Below are positions 27,042 to 36,450 of a stretch of 64,000 nucleotides of DNA, piece after piece. Both the position numbers and the translations under genes were made by a program. Each line of letters starts with the position of its first letter. Position 1 is the stretch's first letter. The stretch is from Sporosarcina ureilytica (GTDB lineage Bacteria; Bacillota; Bacilli; Bacillales_A; Planococcaceae): contig NZ_CP017560.1 in assembly GCF_001753205.1 (NCBI RefSeq), forward strand, positions 1,860,001 through 1,924,000, given 5' to 3'. Under the pieces are notes generated by a model. The model searched no databases and was not told the origin of the DNA. It saw only the letters and a list, made by a program, of their open reading frames with translations.

Positions 27042-27749
27042 TTATTCAATTGATTCAAGTGCTGAGGTGACGATAAAATCTTCTGCCTCATCGCTTTCCA
27101 TAATCGATTTTCTTAATACTTCTCCGTATCCAGGGACTAAGTATTTAAAGTTTGTAAATCCACTGCCCGCCATTTCTAATACAAGTGCATTGTCGAAAGT
27201 TTGCAAAGGTGTTTCAACAGTAGCGTCTGTTTCGATAATTGACCAACCATCAAACTGAGTTCCAATAACTAATGGTTTTTGCAAATAAATTTCTTTGACT
27301 TTTAATTGATTTAACGTCTCTTCATCAGGTAAAGATTTATCGACATCGATTGGATCTTCGGCTAACAAGACAATTTTGTTTTCTTCAATCCGATATACTT
27401 TTCGTAATTCCACGCCACCATTGTTCTCATCAACGATAATATAGTTATTACCGATTGTATGAACTTCAATAGTAAATTCGGCAAATTCATTTCCTTCACC
27501 TTTATAATGGGCCTTGGAACCATTTGGTAAGAAATAATTGATTAGCTGGACTTCATCATCTTTGTTTTGATTAGGTTTGTCTGTTTTGTCTTCTTTGTTT
27601 ACATCCACCTCTTTTTCTTTATTTATTTGTTGATTAGATGATGTTTTTTTATCAACTTCACCATTATCTTTCGGCGCTTCTTTTGCTGAGCAAGCGACGA
27701 GTATACAGACAAGGAATGAAATAAATAAAGTTTTCGTTGTTCTTTTCAT
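27042..27749 (-). CDS. Predicted lipoprotein, paralog of the previous gene
   Basis: A 235-residue lipoprotein (lipobox LVACS, C20), a long K/D/N-rich linker (about 25-70) and the same domain as its neighbour: LPNGSKAHYKGEGNEFAEFTIEV, NGGVELRKVYRIEENK, IYLQKPLVIGTQFDGWSII and VPGYGEV. The pair clearly arose by tandem duplication. Surface-exposed by prediction; role unknown. Confidence 0.82.
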   Translation of the reverse strand: MKRTTKTLFISFLVCILVACSAKEAPKDNGEVDKKTSSNQQINKEKEVDVNKEDKTDKPNQNKDDEVQLINYFLPNGSKAHYKGEGNEFAEFTIEVHTIGNNYIIVDENNGGVELRKVYRIEENKIVLLAEDPIDVDKSLPDEETLNQLKVKEIYLQKPLVIGTQFDGWSIIETDATVETPLQTFDNALVLEMAGSGFTNFKYLVPGYGEVLRKSIMESDEAEDFIVTSALESIE

Positions 27750-27871
27750 CCAAGATCACTTCCTTTATTCAATTAATTACCTTTATGATAATAAAATAAA
27801 CCTAAAGAATAAAGGTACGTGGAAAGAAATTTGAAGTGTACTTAGAAGTGAATACGCTAAATTTAATTTAC

Positions 27872-27902
27872 AAAAAACGCCTTCCATATAAAAAGGAAGG
27901 CG
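27872..27902 (-). terminator. Terminator of the ABC-F gene
   Basis: On the minus strand CGCCTTCC pairs with GGAAGGCG and is followed by TTTTTTG. Confidence 0.88.
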
Positions 27903-27909
27903 ATCATGT

Positions 27910-29517
27910 TTAGTTCTTTTCTGTTTGCTTTGCTGACCATTCAAGGTATTCTTCATAAGTCATTAATCTATCGATAATGGTTCCATCTTCGCGGATTTCA
28001 ATAATCCGATTGGCGATTGTTTGAATAAACTGATGGTCATGAGATGTAAATACCATTGCACCTTTAAATGCAGTCAACCCATTGTTTAGCGATTGAATGG
28101 ATTCTAAATCCAAGTGGTTTGTAGGTTCATCCAGTAAAAGGACGTTCGCATTTGTGAGCATCATTTTAGATAGCATGCAGCGTACTTTTTCGCCTCCAGA
28201 AAGAACGGAAGGCTTTTTCTTTACTTCTTCTCCAGAGAAGAGCATACGGCCTAAGAAACCTCTAAGGAATGTTTCAGTTTCATCTTCAGGAGAATATTGA
28301 CGTAGCCATTCGACTAACGTACTCTCGGACCCTTGGAAAAACTCTGAGTTATCAATAGGGAAGTACGCATGTGTTGTTGTAACGCCCCATTTTATTGAAC
28401 CCGTATCTGGCTCTGTTACTTCCGCTAGAACATCAAGTAAAGCAGACTTTGCAAGTGGGTTACCGAGGAGGATGATTTTATCCTCTCGTCCCATTGAAAA
28501 GTTCACGTTATCAAGTAATTTTACGCCATCGATTGTCTTCGAAACGTCTTTGACTGTAACAACGTCATTTCCAATTTCACGTCCAATTTGGAAGTTAACA
28601 TATGGATAACGTCTTGATGAAGGTTTAATGTCATCTAGCTCAATTTTATCGAGCGTCTTTTTACGTGAAGTCGCTTGTCGAGATTTAGAAGCGTTCGCAC
28701 TAAATCGGGCAATAAAGGCCTCAAGCTCTTTAATCTTCTCTTCTTTTTTCTTGTTTTGGTCTTGTGCCATTTTAAGCGCAAGTTGACTTGATTCGTACCA
28801 GAAATCATAGTTTCCTGGGTAAATTTGAATCTTACCGAAATCAAGGTCTGCAATTTGAGTACAAACATTGTTTAGGAAATGTCTATCGTGAGAAACAACG
28901 ATAACCGTGTTGTCGAAATCAATTAAGAAATCTTCTAACCAACGAATCGCTTGTATGTCAAGGTGGTTGGTCGGCTCATCTAGCAGTAATACATCTGGCT
29001 TACCGAATAAAGCTTGAGCAAGAAGCACTTTAACTTTGTCGGCACCTTTTAGTTCGGACATTTTTAGGTGGTGCATTGATTCAGGAATCCCTAAACCTTG
29101 AAGTAAAATCGCTGCTTCGGATTCAGCTTCCCATCCATTTAAATCAGCAAATTCACCCTCAAGCTCAGCTGCACGCATACCATCTTCGTCAGAAAAATCT
29201 TCTTTCATATAAATCGCATTTTTTTCATTCATAATGTCATAAAGTTTTTTATGTCCCATAATAACTGTTTCAAGTACTTCGTTTTCTTCATATTCGAAAT
29301 GGTTTTGTTTAAGAACGGCCATCCGCTCATCTGGGTTCATACTTACATTTCCTGTTTGTGGTTCAATTTCACCTGATAATACTTTCAAAAACGTTGATTT
29401 TCCTGCACCGTTCGCTCCGATTAAGCCGTAACAGTGGCCAGGATTGAATTGTATATTAACATCTTCAAAAAGTTTGCGATCCGCAAATTGAAGACTAACA
29501 TTATTAACTGCAATCAT
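27910..29517 (-). CDS. ykpA: ABC-F family ATP-binding protein (YkpA/YbiT-like)
   Basis: A 535-residue soluble protein with two ABC ATPase domains and no membrane part. The first has Walker A GANGAGKST and the second has a degenerate one (GNPLAKSAL), with signature SGGEKVRCMLSK and Walker B LLLDEPTNHLDLES; a charged linker (about 235-300) joins them. ABC-F proteins bind the ribosome E site. This one has the YkpA layout rather than that of antibiotic-resistance ABC-F proteins. Start at 29517 follows AGGAGGAGT; the longer in-frame start at 29544 would add nine residues without a ribosome binding site. Confidence 0.93.
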   Translation of the reverse strand: MIAVNNVSLQFADRKLFEDVNIQFNPGHCYGLIGANGAGKSTFLKVLSGEIEPQTGNVSMNPDERMAVLKQNHFEYEENEVLETVIMGHKKLYDIMNEKNAIYMKEDFSDEDGMRAAELEGEFADLNGWEAESEAAILLQGLGIPESMHHLKMSELKGADKVKVLLAQALFGKPDVLLLDEPTNHLDIQAIRWLEDFLIDFDNTVIVVSHDRHFLNNVCTQIADLDFGKIQIYPGNYDFWYESSQLALKMAQDQNKKKEEKIKELEAFIARFSANASKSRQATSRKKTLDKIELDDIKPSSRRYPYVNFQIGREIGNDVVTVKDVSKTIDGVKLLDNVNFSMGREDKIILLGNPLAKSALLDVLAEVTEPDTGSIKWGVTTTHAYFPIDNSEFFQGSESTLVEWLRQYSPEDETETFLRGFLGRMLFSGEEVKKKPSVLSGGEKVRCMLSKMMLTNANVLLLDEPTNHLDLESIQSLNNGLTAFKGAMVFTSHDHQFIQTIANRIIEIREDGTIIDRLMTYEEYLEWSAKQTEKN

Positions 29518-29728
29518 TTGACTCCTCCTAAATTCACAATGCAATAATTATAACATGATTTACAAGTAGAATGGAACGTCTAAAGTTAATAGTTTAACAC
29601 ATAATCGTAAATCTTAAAATGTAAATGGATAAGTAGCTTGAGCAAGTAAGCTAGGGTAAACTGAAGTAGTAAGTTGTAATGACAATTTATGATGAAATAA
29701 AAACTCCATCTAGAAAGGACTATTCTTA

Positions 29729-30931
29729 TTGTCTGATACAAATAAAAAAACAAATATAATTCTTCTATTAATAACGATTTTTGCGATTTCAATTAATTTA
29801 CGTCCCGCGATTACGTCGATTGGACCTATGTTAGAAACCATTCGTGATCAACTATCGCTATCAAATGCTCAAGTTAGTCTGCTTACCGCTGTTCCGGTCA
29901 TTGGTATGGGTATATTTGCAATGTTATCTCCTATTCTTAACCGATTGTTCGGACTCAAACAGACGATGTACGTGATGCTTCTATTAATTGGGTTAATGAC
30001 TGCATTACGTGGGTTTATATCGGGATATTTTATTTTGTTAAGTACCGCACTCATCGTTGGAATCGCAATTGCAATTGTTGGACCTTTATTATCTGCAATG
30101 ATAAAACAAAATTTCCCTGATCGTGCGGCGTCTGTAATTGGTGTTTATTCATTTGGCATGGGAGTTGGATCTGCGGCAAGTGCAGGGCTAACAGCAGTAT
30201 TCTATGAATCAACAAAGTCTTATCAGTTTGCATTAAGCATTTGGTCTGTCCTCGCGATTATAGGCCTTCTTTGTTGGTTTTTGACGATGAGAGGCTATGC
30301 AGAGGTTAGGCTTAAAAATGCAAATGATAAAATAGGCAGCTCAAAAAAAAGCGTTTCACCTTGGAACTCTAAAAAAGCCTGGCTATTTTTATTGTTTTTC
30401 GGATTACAATCTTCCGCATTCTTTTCAATCATTACTTGGCTAGCACCGATAGCCATTGCTTCCGGAATGAGTTTATTGCAGGCAGGGACTTTATTAAGTG
30501 TGATGACAACCGTTCAAATCTTTTTGAATATATTAATACCACTGGCAATGGAACGTTTTGGTTCTAGACGCTTTTGGTTATTATTGATGGTCATTTCTGG
30601 AATGATTTCGATTGTCTGTTTCTGGACGGGTATCTATCCACTTATGTGGGTAGGGGCCTTTATTATGGGTATTCCGTTAGGCGGTTTGTTCCCGGTTGCG
30701 TTACTTTTACCGCTGGATGAAACGGAAAACGCACAGGATGCCAACGCGTGGACAGCGATGATGCAGACAGGGGGATTTGTGATGGGGGGCTTATTGCCAC
30801 TCGTTATTGCGCTCGTGTATGATTATACAGCGGATCATCACTTAACGTTTATCATTATGATGTCGCTTTATGTGATGATGCTCATCCTATCGTTTCTGAT
30901 TGAGAATAAAAAGCAGGAAGTGGCTACTTAA
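29729..30931 (+). CDS. CynX/NimT-type MFS transporter
   Basis: A 400-residue transporter with twelve predicted spans. The LRPAITSIGPMLETIRDQLSLSNAQVSLLTAVPVIGMG start and the PLGGLFPVALLLPLDE segment fit the CynX/NimT (cyanate/2-nitroimidazole type) major facilitator family. The substrate is unknown. Start is TTG at 29729 behind AGAAAGGAC. It stands alone and divergent from the ABC-F gene. Confidence 0.9.
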   Translation: MSDTNKKTNIILLLITIFAISINLRPAITSIGPMLETIRDQLSLSNAQVSLLTAVPVIGMGIFAMLSPILNRLFGLKQTMYVMLLLIGLMTALRGFISGYFILLSTALIVGIAIAIVGPLLSAMIKQNFPDRAASVIGVYSFGMGVGSAASAGLTAVFYESTKSYQFALSIWSVLAIIGLLCWFLTMRGYAEVRLKNANDKIGSSKKSVSPWNSKKAWLFLLFFGLQSSAFFSIITWLAPIAIASGMSLLQAGTLLSVMTTVQIFLNILIPLAMERFGSRRFWLLLMVISGMISIVCFWTGIYPLMWVGAFIMGIPLGGLFPVALLLPLDETENAQDANAWTAMMQTGGFVMGGLLPLVIALVYDYTADHHLTFIIMMSLYVMMLILSFLIENKKQEVAT

Positions 30932-30984
30932 TATTTGGGCATGCTTTCTACAGATCATTCTTTAAAAACAATACGTATACAAAA

Positions 30985-31022
30985 AGAGCTGTACAGAATT
31001 CTGCGACAGCTCTGTTCTTTTT
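30985..31022 (+). terminator. Terminator after the MFS gene
   Basis: AGAGCTGT pairs with ACAGCTCT over a 13-base loop and is followed by a T-rich tail. Confidence 0.82.
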
Positions 31023-31111
31023 CATGTAAATCATTCAATCAACCGTTTCAAATCTTTCCAAGTTTCTAGAACTTCATCTAGAACAGGAAGAAAAATAATA
31101 TGTCTACTCTT

Positions 31112-31651
31112 TTAAGACCAATATTGCTGAATAAACTCATCTCGACCTGAACGTGCTCGGTCCTCGGCATAATGTTCTTTTTCTTTTATGTAATAATCCT
31201 GGTGGTATTCTTCTGCCCGGTAAAATGTTTCCGCCGGTCGAATCGGGGTGACGATTGGCTTGTCGAATTTACCACTTGCAGCGAGATTTTCTTTGGACTG
31301 CTCTGCTACTTTACGATGTTCATCAGAATAATAAAAGATAGCAGTGGAATAGGAGTGTCCCCGGTCCTGAAATTGTCCGTCTGCATCAGTTGGATCTATT
31401 TGTTGCCAAAATATATCAAGTAACTTTTCATATGTAAAAACTGCAGGATCAAACGTAATTTCAACAACTTCTAAATGGCCAGAATCGCCTTTTTTCACAT
31501 CTTCATAGGTAGGGTTTTCTACATGGCCACCCATATAGCCCGATACTACATCAATTATGCCATCCCACTCTTTAAATGGCTTCACCATACACCAAAAGCA
31601 ACCTCCGGCAAATGCCGCTTTTGAAACTAACTGATTTGTCAATTTAAACAA
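31112..31651 (-). CDS. msrA: Second peptide methionine-S-sulfoxide reductase MsrA
   Basis: A 179-residue MsrA distinct from the copy at 7179. It has the GCFWC catalytic motif (C18 and C21), GYMGGHVENPTYE, GHLEVVEITFD and EYHQDYY. Sequence divergence from the other copy is substantial in the C-terminal half (YAEDRARSGRDEFIQQYWS). It is not beside an msrB. Two MsrA paralogs are common in Bacillales and may differ in induction or substrate. Confidence 0.93.
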   Translation of the reverse strand: MFKLTNQLVSKAAFAGGCFWCMVKPFKEWDGIIDVVSGYMGGHVENPTYEDVKKGDSGHLEVVEITFDPAVFTYEKLLDIFWQQIDPTDADGQFQDRGHSYSTAIFYYSDEHRKVAEQSKENLAASGKFDKPIVTPIRPAETFYRAEEYHQDYYIKEKEHYAEDRARSGRDEFIQQYWS

Positions 31652-31789
31652 CGCCTTTCAACTATTTTATCTCTAGTTATCAGTATAGCATAATTGGAAT
31701 CATGTAAATATTCGTTTGACTTTTCGGGCGTCATTTAATCAAAATTTGGCTGACTAAACGAGTGGATAGTCGTTCAGACTTACTATAAT

Positions 31790-31816
31790 AAAAAAAGAGC
31801 GCTTGAAAAAGCGCCC
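31790..31816 (-). terminator. Terminator of the yjcZ-like gene
   Basis: On the minus strand GCGCTT pairs with AAGCGC, with flanking G-U and A-T pairs, followed by TTTTTTT. Confidence 0.8.
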
Positions 31817-31866
31817 TAATCATTTGGAGTGCCTATGAGCGGTTCATTTGTGTAATAAGTTTTCCA

Positions 31867-31965
31867 TTAGTAAATATAGCTAGCTCCAATGATGATTAAT
31901 AAAATGAAAAGCACGACAAGTAGAGCAAATGAGGACCCAACTCCACCTCTGTATTCATTGCCCAT
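31867..31965 (-). CDS. yjcZ: YjcZ family small membrane protein
   Basis: A 32-residue protein with a glycine-rich hydrophilic start (MGNEYRGGVGSSFAL) and one membrane span of branched hydrophobic residues ending in GASYIY. This is the shape of the YjcZ/sporulation-associated microproteins of Bacillales. ATG at 31965 lies behind AAAGGTGGT. Very short, and easily missed by gene callers, but the ribosome binding site, family resemblance and dedicated terminator support it. Confidence 0.82.
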   Translation of the reverse strand: MGNEYRGGVGSSFALLVVLFILLIIIGASYIY

Positions 31966-32035
31966 TAAGGCCACCACCTTTCGTTAACCTATTCGTAGCA
32001 TATGCAGTGTGAGTAATGAAAAATGGGGGAATGTC

Positions 32036-32140
32036 ATGGTCAAGTCTAAGATACAAGTTATTTTATTCATATTTATTGCATTGATTAAACAATCGATTTC
32101 AATCAATCATTCTTTTTATCTTTTTCCTGAAGCAAATTGA
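32036..32140 (+). CDS. Candidate 34-residue hydrophobic microprotein
   Basis: An ATG with GGGGGA six bases upstream opens a 34-codon frame: MVKSKIQVILFIFIALIK, then a serine- and asparagine-containing end. It would be a single membrane span. There is no known relative I can name and the codon content is not conclusive. The rest of 31966-32243 shows only promoter-like AT-rich sequence. Confidence 0.3.
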   Translation: MVKSKIQVILFIFIALIKQSISINHSFYLFPEAN

Positions 32141-32243
32141 CCAATAGGAATGATTATCTCATGATATGATAAAAGGGAATAATGAAACCATTCAAAGGTA
32201 CAGAACGTTCTATGGTAAGAGATTAATTTATGGAGGAATTACA

Positions 32244-33203
32244 ATGGAAGAGCATCATGACGAGCCTATATTAAGAAGAAGGAGAAAGAAAAAACTGCGC
32301 ATTGGTCGAGTCATTTTCACACTCATTTTTCTTTTCTGTATCGCGGCGGGGATTTATTCGCTCGTACAATTTAATTTTGGAAAATCTATTGCTGAAGGAA
32401 ATGAGATTAAGCCTGGAACTTTTGAAGCTGATAGTCTGAATCCAAACTTTCCATCTATTGAAAATTATTTGCTCTTAGGCATTGACGATGATGGGAGTGG
32501 AAAATCAAGAACTGATACTATGATGGTTTTATCTTGGGATAAAAAAGAAGGGACTATGCGTGTGATTTCATTTATGCGTGACATATACGCAGAAATTCCT
32601 GGCTATAAGTCTTATAAATTAAATACTGCTTATTATTTAGGTGGCGTTCAAACGACGAAAGATACCATTACCGGGATGTTTGGTTTGCCCATTCATCACT
32701 ATGCGATTGTAGACTTTGACAATTTCGAGTCGATTGTCGATATCGCTTTTCCTCAAGGTGTAGAAATCAATGTGCAAAAAGAGATGTCCGAACAAATTGG
32801 TGTTACCTTAACGCCTGGCTTGAAAAAATTAAATGGACAAGAGTTACTTGGCTATGCCAGATTTAGGGCGGATGCAGAAGGTGATTTTGGCCGCGTTGCC
32901 CGACAACAGGAAGTGATTACTGCAATAAAAAAAGAAGCGATGAACCCGACGATGATCTTGCGCGCGCCTAAACTTGTAGGAGCACTTTCAGGATTTATCG
33001 AAACAGATTTAACAGCAAAAGATGAAATTGCACGTGTACTGCCAATTTTATTTAGCAAAGGCATCGATGTTGAAACGATGACAGTTCCAGTTGAAGGTAG
33101 CTATTCATTCAATTCTTATCGCCATGCGGGTTCTGTGATTGAAATTAATCTTGAAAAAAATAAAGAAGCTATTGCTACATTTTTAAACATGCCATTAAAC
33201 TAA
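32244..33203 (+). CDS. LytR-CpsA-Psr (LCP) family protein
   Basis: A 319-residue membrane-anchored enzyme: basic cytoplasmic tail, one span (about 23-43) and an extracytoplasmic LCP domain. The LCP signatures NYLLLGIDDDGSGKSRTDTMMVLSWD, ISFMRDIYAEIPGYKSYKLNTAYYLGG and the arginine cluster in GYARFRADAEGDFGRVARQQEVI are present. LCP proteins join teichoic acid or other glycopolymers to peptidoglycan. ATG at 32244 is chosen since TGGAGGA precedes it. It is followed within about 30 bases by the AI-2E family gene. Confidence 0.93.
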   Translation: MEEHHDEPILRRRRKKKLRIGRVIFTLIFLFCIAAGIYSLVQFNFGKSIAEGNEIKPGTFEADSLNPNFPSIENYLLLGIDDDGSGKSRTDTMMVLSWDKKEGTMRVISFMRDIYAEIPGYKSYKLNTAYYLGGVQTTKDTITGMFGLPIHHYAIVDFDNFESIVDIAFPQGVEINVQKEMSEQIGVTLTPGLKKLNGQELLGYARFRADAEGDFGRVARQQEVITAIKKEAMNPTMILRAPKLVGALSGFIETDLTAKDEIARVLPILFSKGIDVETMTVPVEGSYSFNSYRHAGSVIEINLEKNKEAIATFLNMPLN

Positions 33204-33233
33204 ATGTTCGTTTGGAAAGAGGGAGGGATACTT

Positions 33234-34436
33234 ATGGAGAGTAATGGACGAGAGAACCGTCATCAAATAAATGAAAAAAAGGGGAATATTATTTCCTTTT
33301 TAGGAGGGAAAAGTACACTTTTTGTACTCGTTTCTATTTTACTTGTCGGGTTAATTATATTTGTTTTTAAACAAATCCCTTTTGTGTTTTATCCACTTTC
33401 TGTCTTGTTTTCAACAGTTGTTTTGCCAGTTATCCTTGCGATGATCGGTTATTATTTACTAAGGCCCGTATTACGTTTATTAGAGAAAGCAAAAATACCG
33501 AGAATGTGGGGAATTCTCATTTTATTTCTTGCAACCGGAGGGCTAATTACATTACTAATATTCCTAGTCGTCCCGTTTTTAAAAATTCAATTTCATAATC
33601 TTGTAGATGATTTCCCAACATATTTTAAAAAGTTGACATTGACGATTGATCATTTTTTAAGAACGTCTATTTTTTCCTCATTTTACGAGAGTTTAGATAT
33701 TAATCTCGCATCTTTAGTCGATACTGCGCCAAGTAACATCGGAAAAACAATAACGGATGCAGTTGGCGGCATTGCGGTCGGGGTCACTTCATTTGTTAGC
33801 GCATTAACTGGATTTGTTTTGGCAATAGTCACGGTCCCGTTTATCTTGTTTTATTTATTAAAAGATGGCGAAAAATTACCGAAAGTATTTATCAATATGT
33901 TACCGCCTCGAATGAGAGATGATGCACGGGATATTGTGAAACAAACAGACCATCAAATTAGTTCATACATCCAAGGTCAAATACTTGTAGCGATTTGTAT
34001 CGGTGTCATGGTATCGATTGGATTTTTCATTATCGGTATGGATTACGCACTTCTATTAGGTGTGTTGGCTATGTTTACAAGTGTTGTTCCGTACTTAGGC
34101 CCATTAATTGCGATTACCCCTGCAGTTATAATTGCAGTTGTCACTTCTCCATTTATGATCGTAAAGCTTGCGATTGTCTGGACAATTGTTCAATTAATTG
34201 ATGGGAAATTTATTTCACCGCAAATTATGGGGAAGTCATTACAAATTCATCCGATTACAATTATTTTCGTGTTGTTAACGGCTGGCTCATTGTTTGGTGT
34301 GGCGGGGGTTATTCTTGGGATTCCAGGATTTGCAGTCCTCAAAGTATTTGTCCAACATTTTTTTAGGTTGTATAAACTTCGCTATAATCGATACGCTACA
34401 GATAGTCGCTATCAATATAAAGACGTGGAGCGATAG
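33234..34436 (+). CDS. AI-2E/PerM family membrane transporter
   Basis: A 400-residue protein of the UPF0118/AI-2E exporter family with about eight spans, the central soluble loop (about 150-200), and conserved pieces LLKDGEKLPKVFINMLPPR, QISSYIQGQ and the late GKSLQIHPITIIFVLLTAGSLFGVAGVILGIPGFA. Members move diverse substrates, with sodium/proton exchange shown for some. ATG 33234 follows GGGAGGG. Downstream of the LCP gene, likely same transcript. Confidence 0.9.
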   Translation: MESNGRENRHQINEKKGNIISFLGGKSTLFVLVSILLVGLIIFVFKQIPFVFYPLSVLFSTVVLPVILAMIGYYLLRPVLRLLEKAKIPRMWGILILFLATGGLITLLIFLVVPFLKIQFHNLVDDFPTYFKKLTLTIDHFLRTSIFSSFYESLDINLASLVDTAPSNIGKTITDAVGGIAVGVTSFVSALTGFVLAIVTVPFILFYLLKDGEKLPKVFINMLPPRMRDDARDIVKQTDHQISSYIQGQILVAICIGVMVSIGFFIIGMDYALLLGVLAMFTSVVPYLGPLIAITPAVIIAVVTSPFMIVKLAIVWTIVQLIDGKFISPQIMGKSLQIHPITIIFVLLTAGSLFGVAGVILGIPGFAVLKVFVQHFFRLYKLRYNRYATDSRYQYKDVER

Positions 34437-34561
34437 ACAGGAAAAAGTTATCAAATTCCCAATTTTTTACTAACACGCCTTGCTTAACTTTAATTCGAGG
34501 TGCATACTTAAATATGTTGCAATGCCAACAGTAGTTTTATAATCAAGGAGCTTGTGAACAT

Positions 34562-35692
34562 ATGATGAGTAAAGAAATGAAGATTCTGACGATGACGCCT
34601 ACAAATGATCCGTGGGAAGCTTATTTGGATATTGAACAGCATGGTAAATTTACATTGTCGAGTATTGAATTTACGACAACGTATTTATGTAATATGCGCT
34701 GTGAACATTGCGCGGTTGGAGATATGTTGCAAATGAAGGATCCAGAGGGATTGCCGCTTGAGTTACTTATTAAGCGTTTGGATGAGATTCCAAATTTGCG
34801 CACATTTAGTATTACCGGCGGAGAGCCGATGTTCTCAAAAAAGTCGATTGAAGAATATGTGTTGCCACTGTTGCAATATACACATAGACGAGGCATTCGT
34901 TCTCAGTTAAATTCAAATCTGACGATGCCGCTAGATCGGTATATGGAAATTGCACCTTATTTAGATGTACTACATATTTCTCATAACTGGGGAACAATTG
35001 ATGATTTTGTAGAGGGCGGATTTGCGAATATGCAACGAAAACCTTCTAGTGAACGACGAGCGGCACAGTTTGAAAGAATGATTGAAAATAGCCGTGCGTT
35101 GGCAGAGGCGGGGGTCATGGTTTCCGCCGAAACGATGTTAAATAAACGGACATACCCTCATTTAGCTCACATCCATAAACAAGTTATTGAAGAAATGAAA
35201 TGTGCACGACATGAGATTCACCCAATGTATCCAGTTTCAAGTGCTGCGAACTTAGAAGTTTTATCATTAGATCAAACAAGAGAAGCGATACACCAGTTAC
35301 TTGATATTCGAGATGAAGACGTATGGATGTTATTTGGCACATTACCATTTTATCCGTGTAGTGACAATCAAGAAGACTTAGCACTATTAGAACGGATTTA
35401 CTCTAGCAAAAATGTGTCAGTACGAAATGATCCAGATGGACGTTCACGATTAAACGTTAATATTTTCACAGGAGATGTGATTGTGACTGACTTTGGCGAT
35501 ACGCCTCCGATGGGGAATATTCAAACAGATTCATTGCCTATCATGCTAGAACGGTGGCTAGAGAGACCGCTTGCACAAACGGTCTCATGTCATTGTCCGG
35601 CAGTTCGTTGCTTAGGGCCTAATTTATTAGTAAAAGATGCTTACTACCATGAAATGGATTTCCGAAATAGGAAGGCACGGATTAGTTACTAA
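34562..35692 (+). CDS. yfkAB: Radical SAM protein YfkAB
   Basis: A 376-residue radical SAM enzyme. The iron-sulfur motif CNMRCEHC (C43, C47, C50) is preceded by FTTTYLC, and the C-terminus carries a second cysteine set, CHCPAVRC, as in the YfkAB (radical SAM/CxCxxxxC) family, probably binding an auxiliary cluster. The GGEP motif (SITGGEPMF) binds SAM. Its reaction is unknown. Start at 34562 (or 34565) follows AAGGAG. Confidence 0.92.
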   Translation: MMSKEMKILTMTPTNDPWEAYLDIEQHGKFTLSSIEFTTTYLCNMRCEHCAVGDMLQMKDPEGLPLELLIKRLDEIPNLRTFSITGGEPMFSKKSIEEYVLPLLQYTHRRGIRSQLNSNLTMPLDRYMEIAPYLDVLHISHNWGTIDDFVEGGFANMQRKPSSERRAAQFERMIENSRALAEAGVMVSAETMLNKRTYPHLAHIHKQVIEEMKCARHEIHPMYPVSSAANLEVLSLDQTREAIHQLLDIRDEDVWMLFGTLPFYPCSDNQEDLALLERIYSSKNVSVRNDPDGRSRLNVNIFTGDVIVTDFGDTPPMGNIQTDSLPIMLERWLERPLAQTVSCHCPAVRCLGPNLLVKDAYYHEMDFRNRKARISY

Positions 35693-35694
35693 CA

Positions 35695-35728
35695 AAAACT
35701 CCCATTTATTCATTTAAATGGGAGTTTT
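35695..35728 (+). terminator. Bidirectional terminator between yfkAB and the XdhC-like gene
   Basis: AAAACTCCCATTTA pairs with TAAATGGGAGTTTT. A run on one side and T run on the other serve both convergent genes. Confidence 0.9.
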
Positions 35729-35772
35729 ACTGTTTTCTTAATTAACTTCAAAAATACGGTATTTATCTTCAG

Positions 35773-36327
35773 TTATGGCCAAATCAATTGTATAAAATAT
35801 GTTTGAGTCCCAAAATTTTTTTGTCCAACAATCTTTTGTGATGGTTTTGCATGAATCCATTCCCAATCGGCATCACTATCCCAAAAACCAAAAGTATCTT
35901 CATCTTGATGCGAAAATATATACTGTGAAAGATCATTTATTGACTGGATATATAAAATGGGTGTCATTTTACGTAATGTTTCATTCATCGAGGTAAGTAT
36001 CTTTTGAAAGTTTTCGTCTATGTCACGTAATAGAATATGCACAATGCCGTGACATCCCGCGCCGCGTCCACAATCTGCCTCATCTTCCTTACTCAAATCA
36101 TAAGAAATAACTTCTGTTTGGCCAGTGCGGAATAATCTTCCTGACCTGTTATGTAAATCATTTTCAAAAGAACCCTGATTTAAAATACCGATTGGCCTAT
36201 CACCTTCGATAAACAACATCCAAGCTCCTTCTTGATACGCAGAACCTTCTCCATCGACAATCACTGCCAATACCATCGCCTTTTGTGTTGTGATGATTTT
36301 GCTGATAAGATTTTCAATTTTCACCAT
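35773..36327 (-). CDS. XdhC/CoxI N-terminal-domain protein, lacking the usual C-terminal domain
   Basis: A 184-residue protein. The first 100 residues resemble XdhC/CoxI proteins, which prepare the molybdenum cofactor for xanthine dehydrogenase: AMVLAVIVDGEGSAYQEGAWMLFIEG, then a GILNQGS strand and CGRGAGCHGIVHILL. Full-length XdhC (about 270-380) also has a Rossmann domain, absent here, where a divergent segment with IHAKPSQKIVGQKNF follows. No xanthine dehydrogenase gene is nearby. It may be a cut-down relative with a new role or a degraded copy. Confidence 0.7.
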   Translation of the reverse strand: MVKIENLISKIITTQKAMVLAVIVDGEGSAYQEGAWMLFIEGDRPIGILNQGSFENDLHNRSGRLFRTGQTEVISYDLSKEDEADCGRGAGCHGIVHILLRDIDENFQKILTSMNETLRKMTPILYIQSINDLSQYIFSHQDEDTFGFWDSDADWEWIHAKPSQKIVGQKNFGTQTYFIQLIWP

Positions 36328-36450
36328 GAATAACCTTCCTTTCCGTGTTCATACTTGCCAATGTTTAACTTTTCTATGCGCACATTGCACTCCGTATTAT
36401 AATCTTTTATTTATTTGGTTAACCTAGATGTACTGAAAGGAGATTATAGG

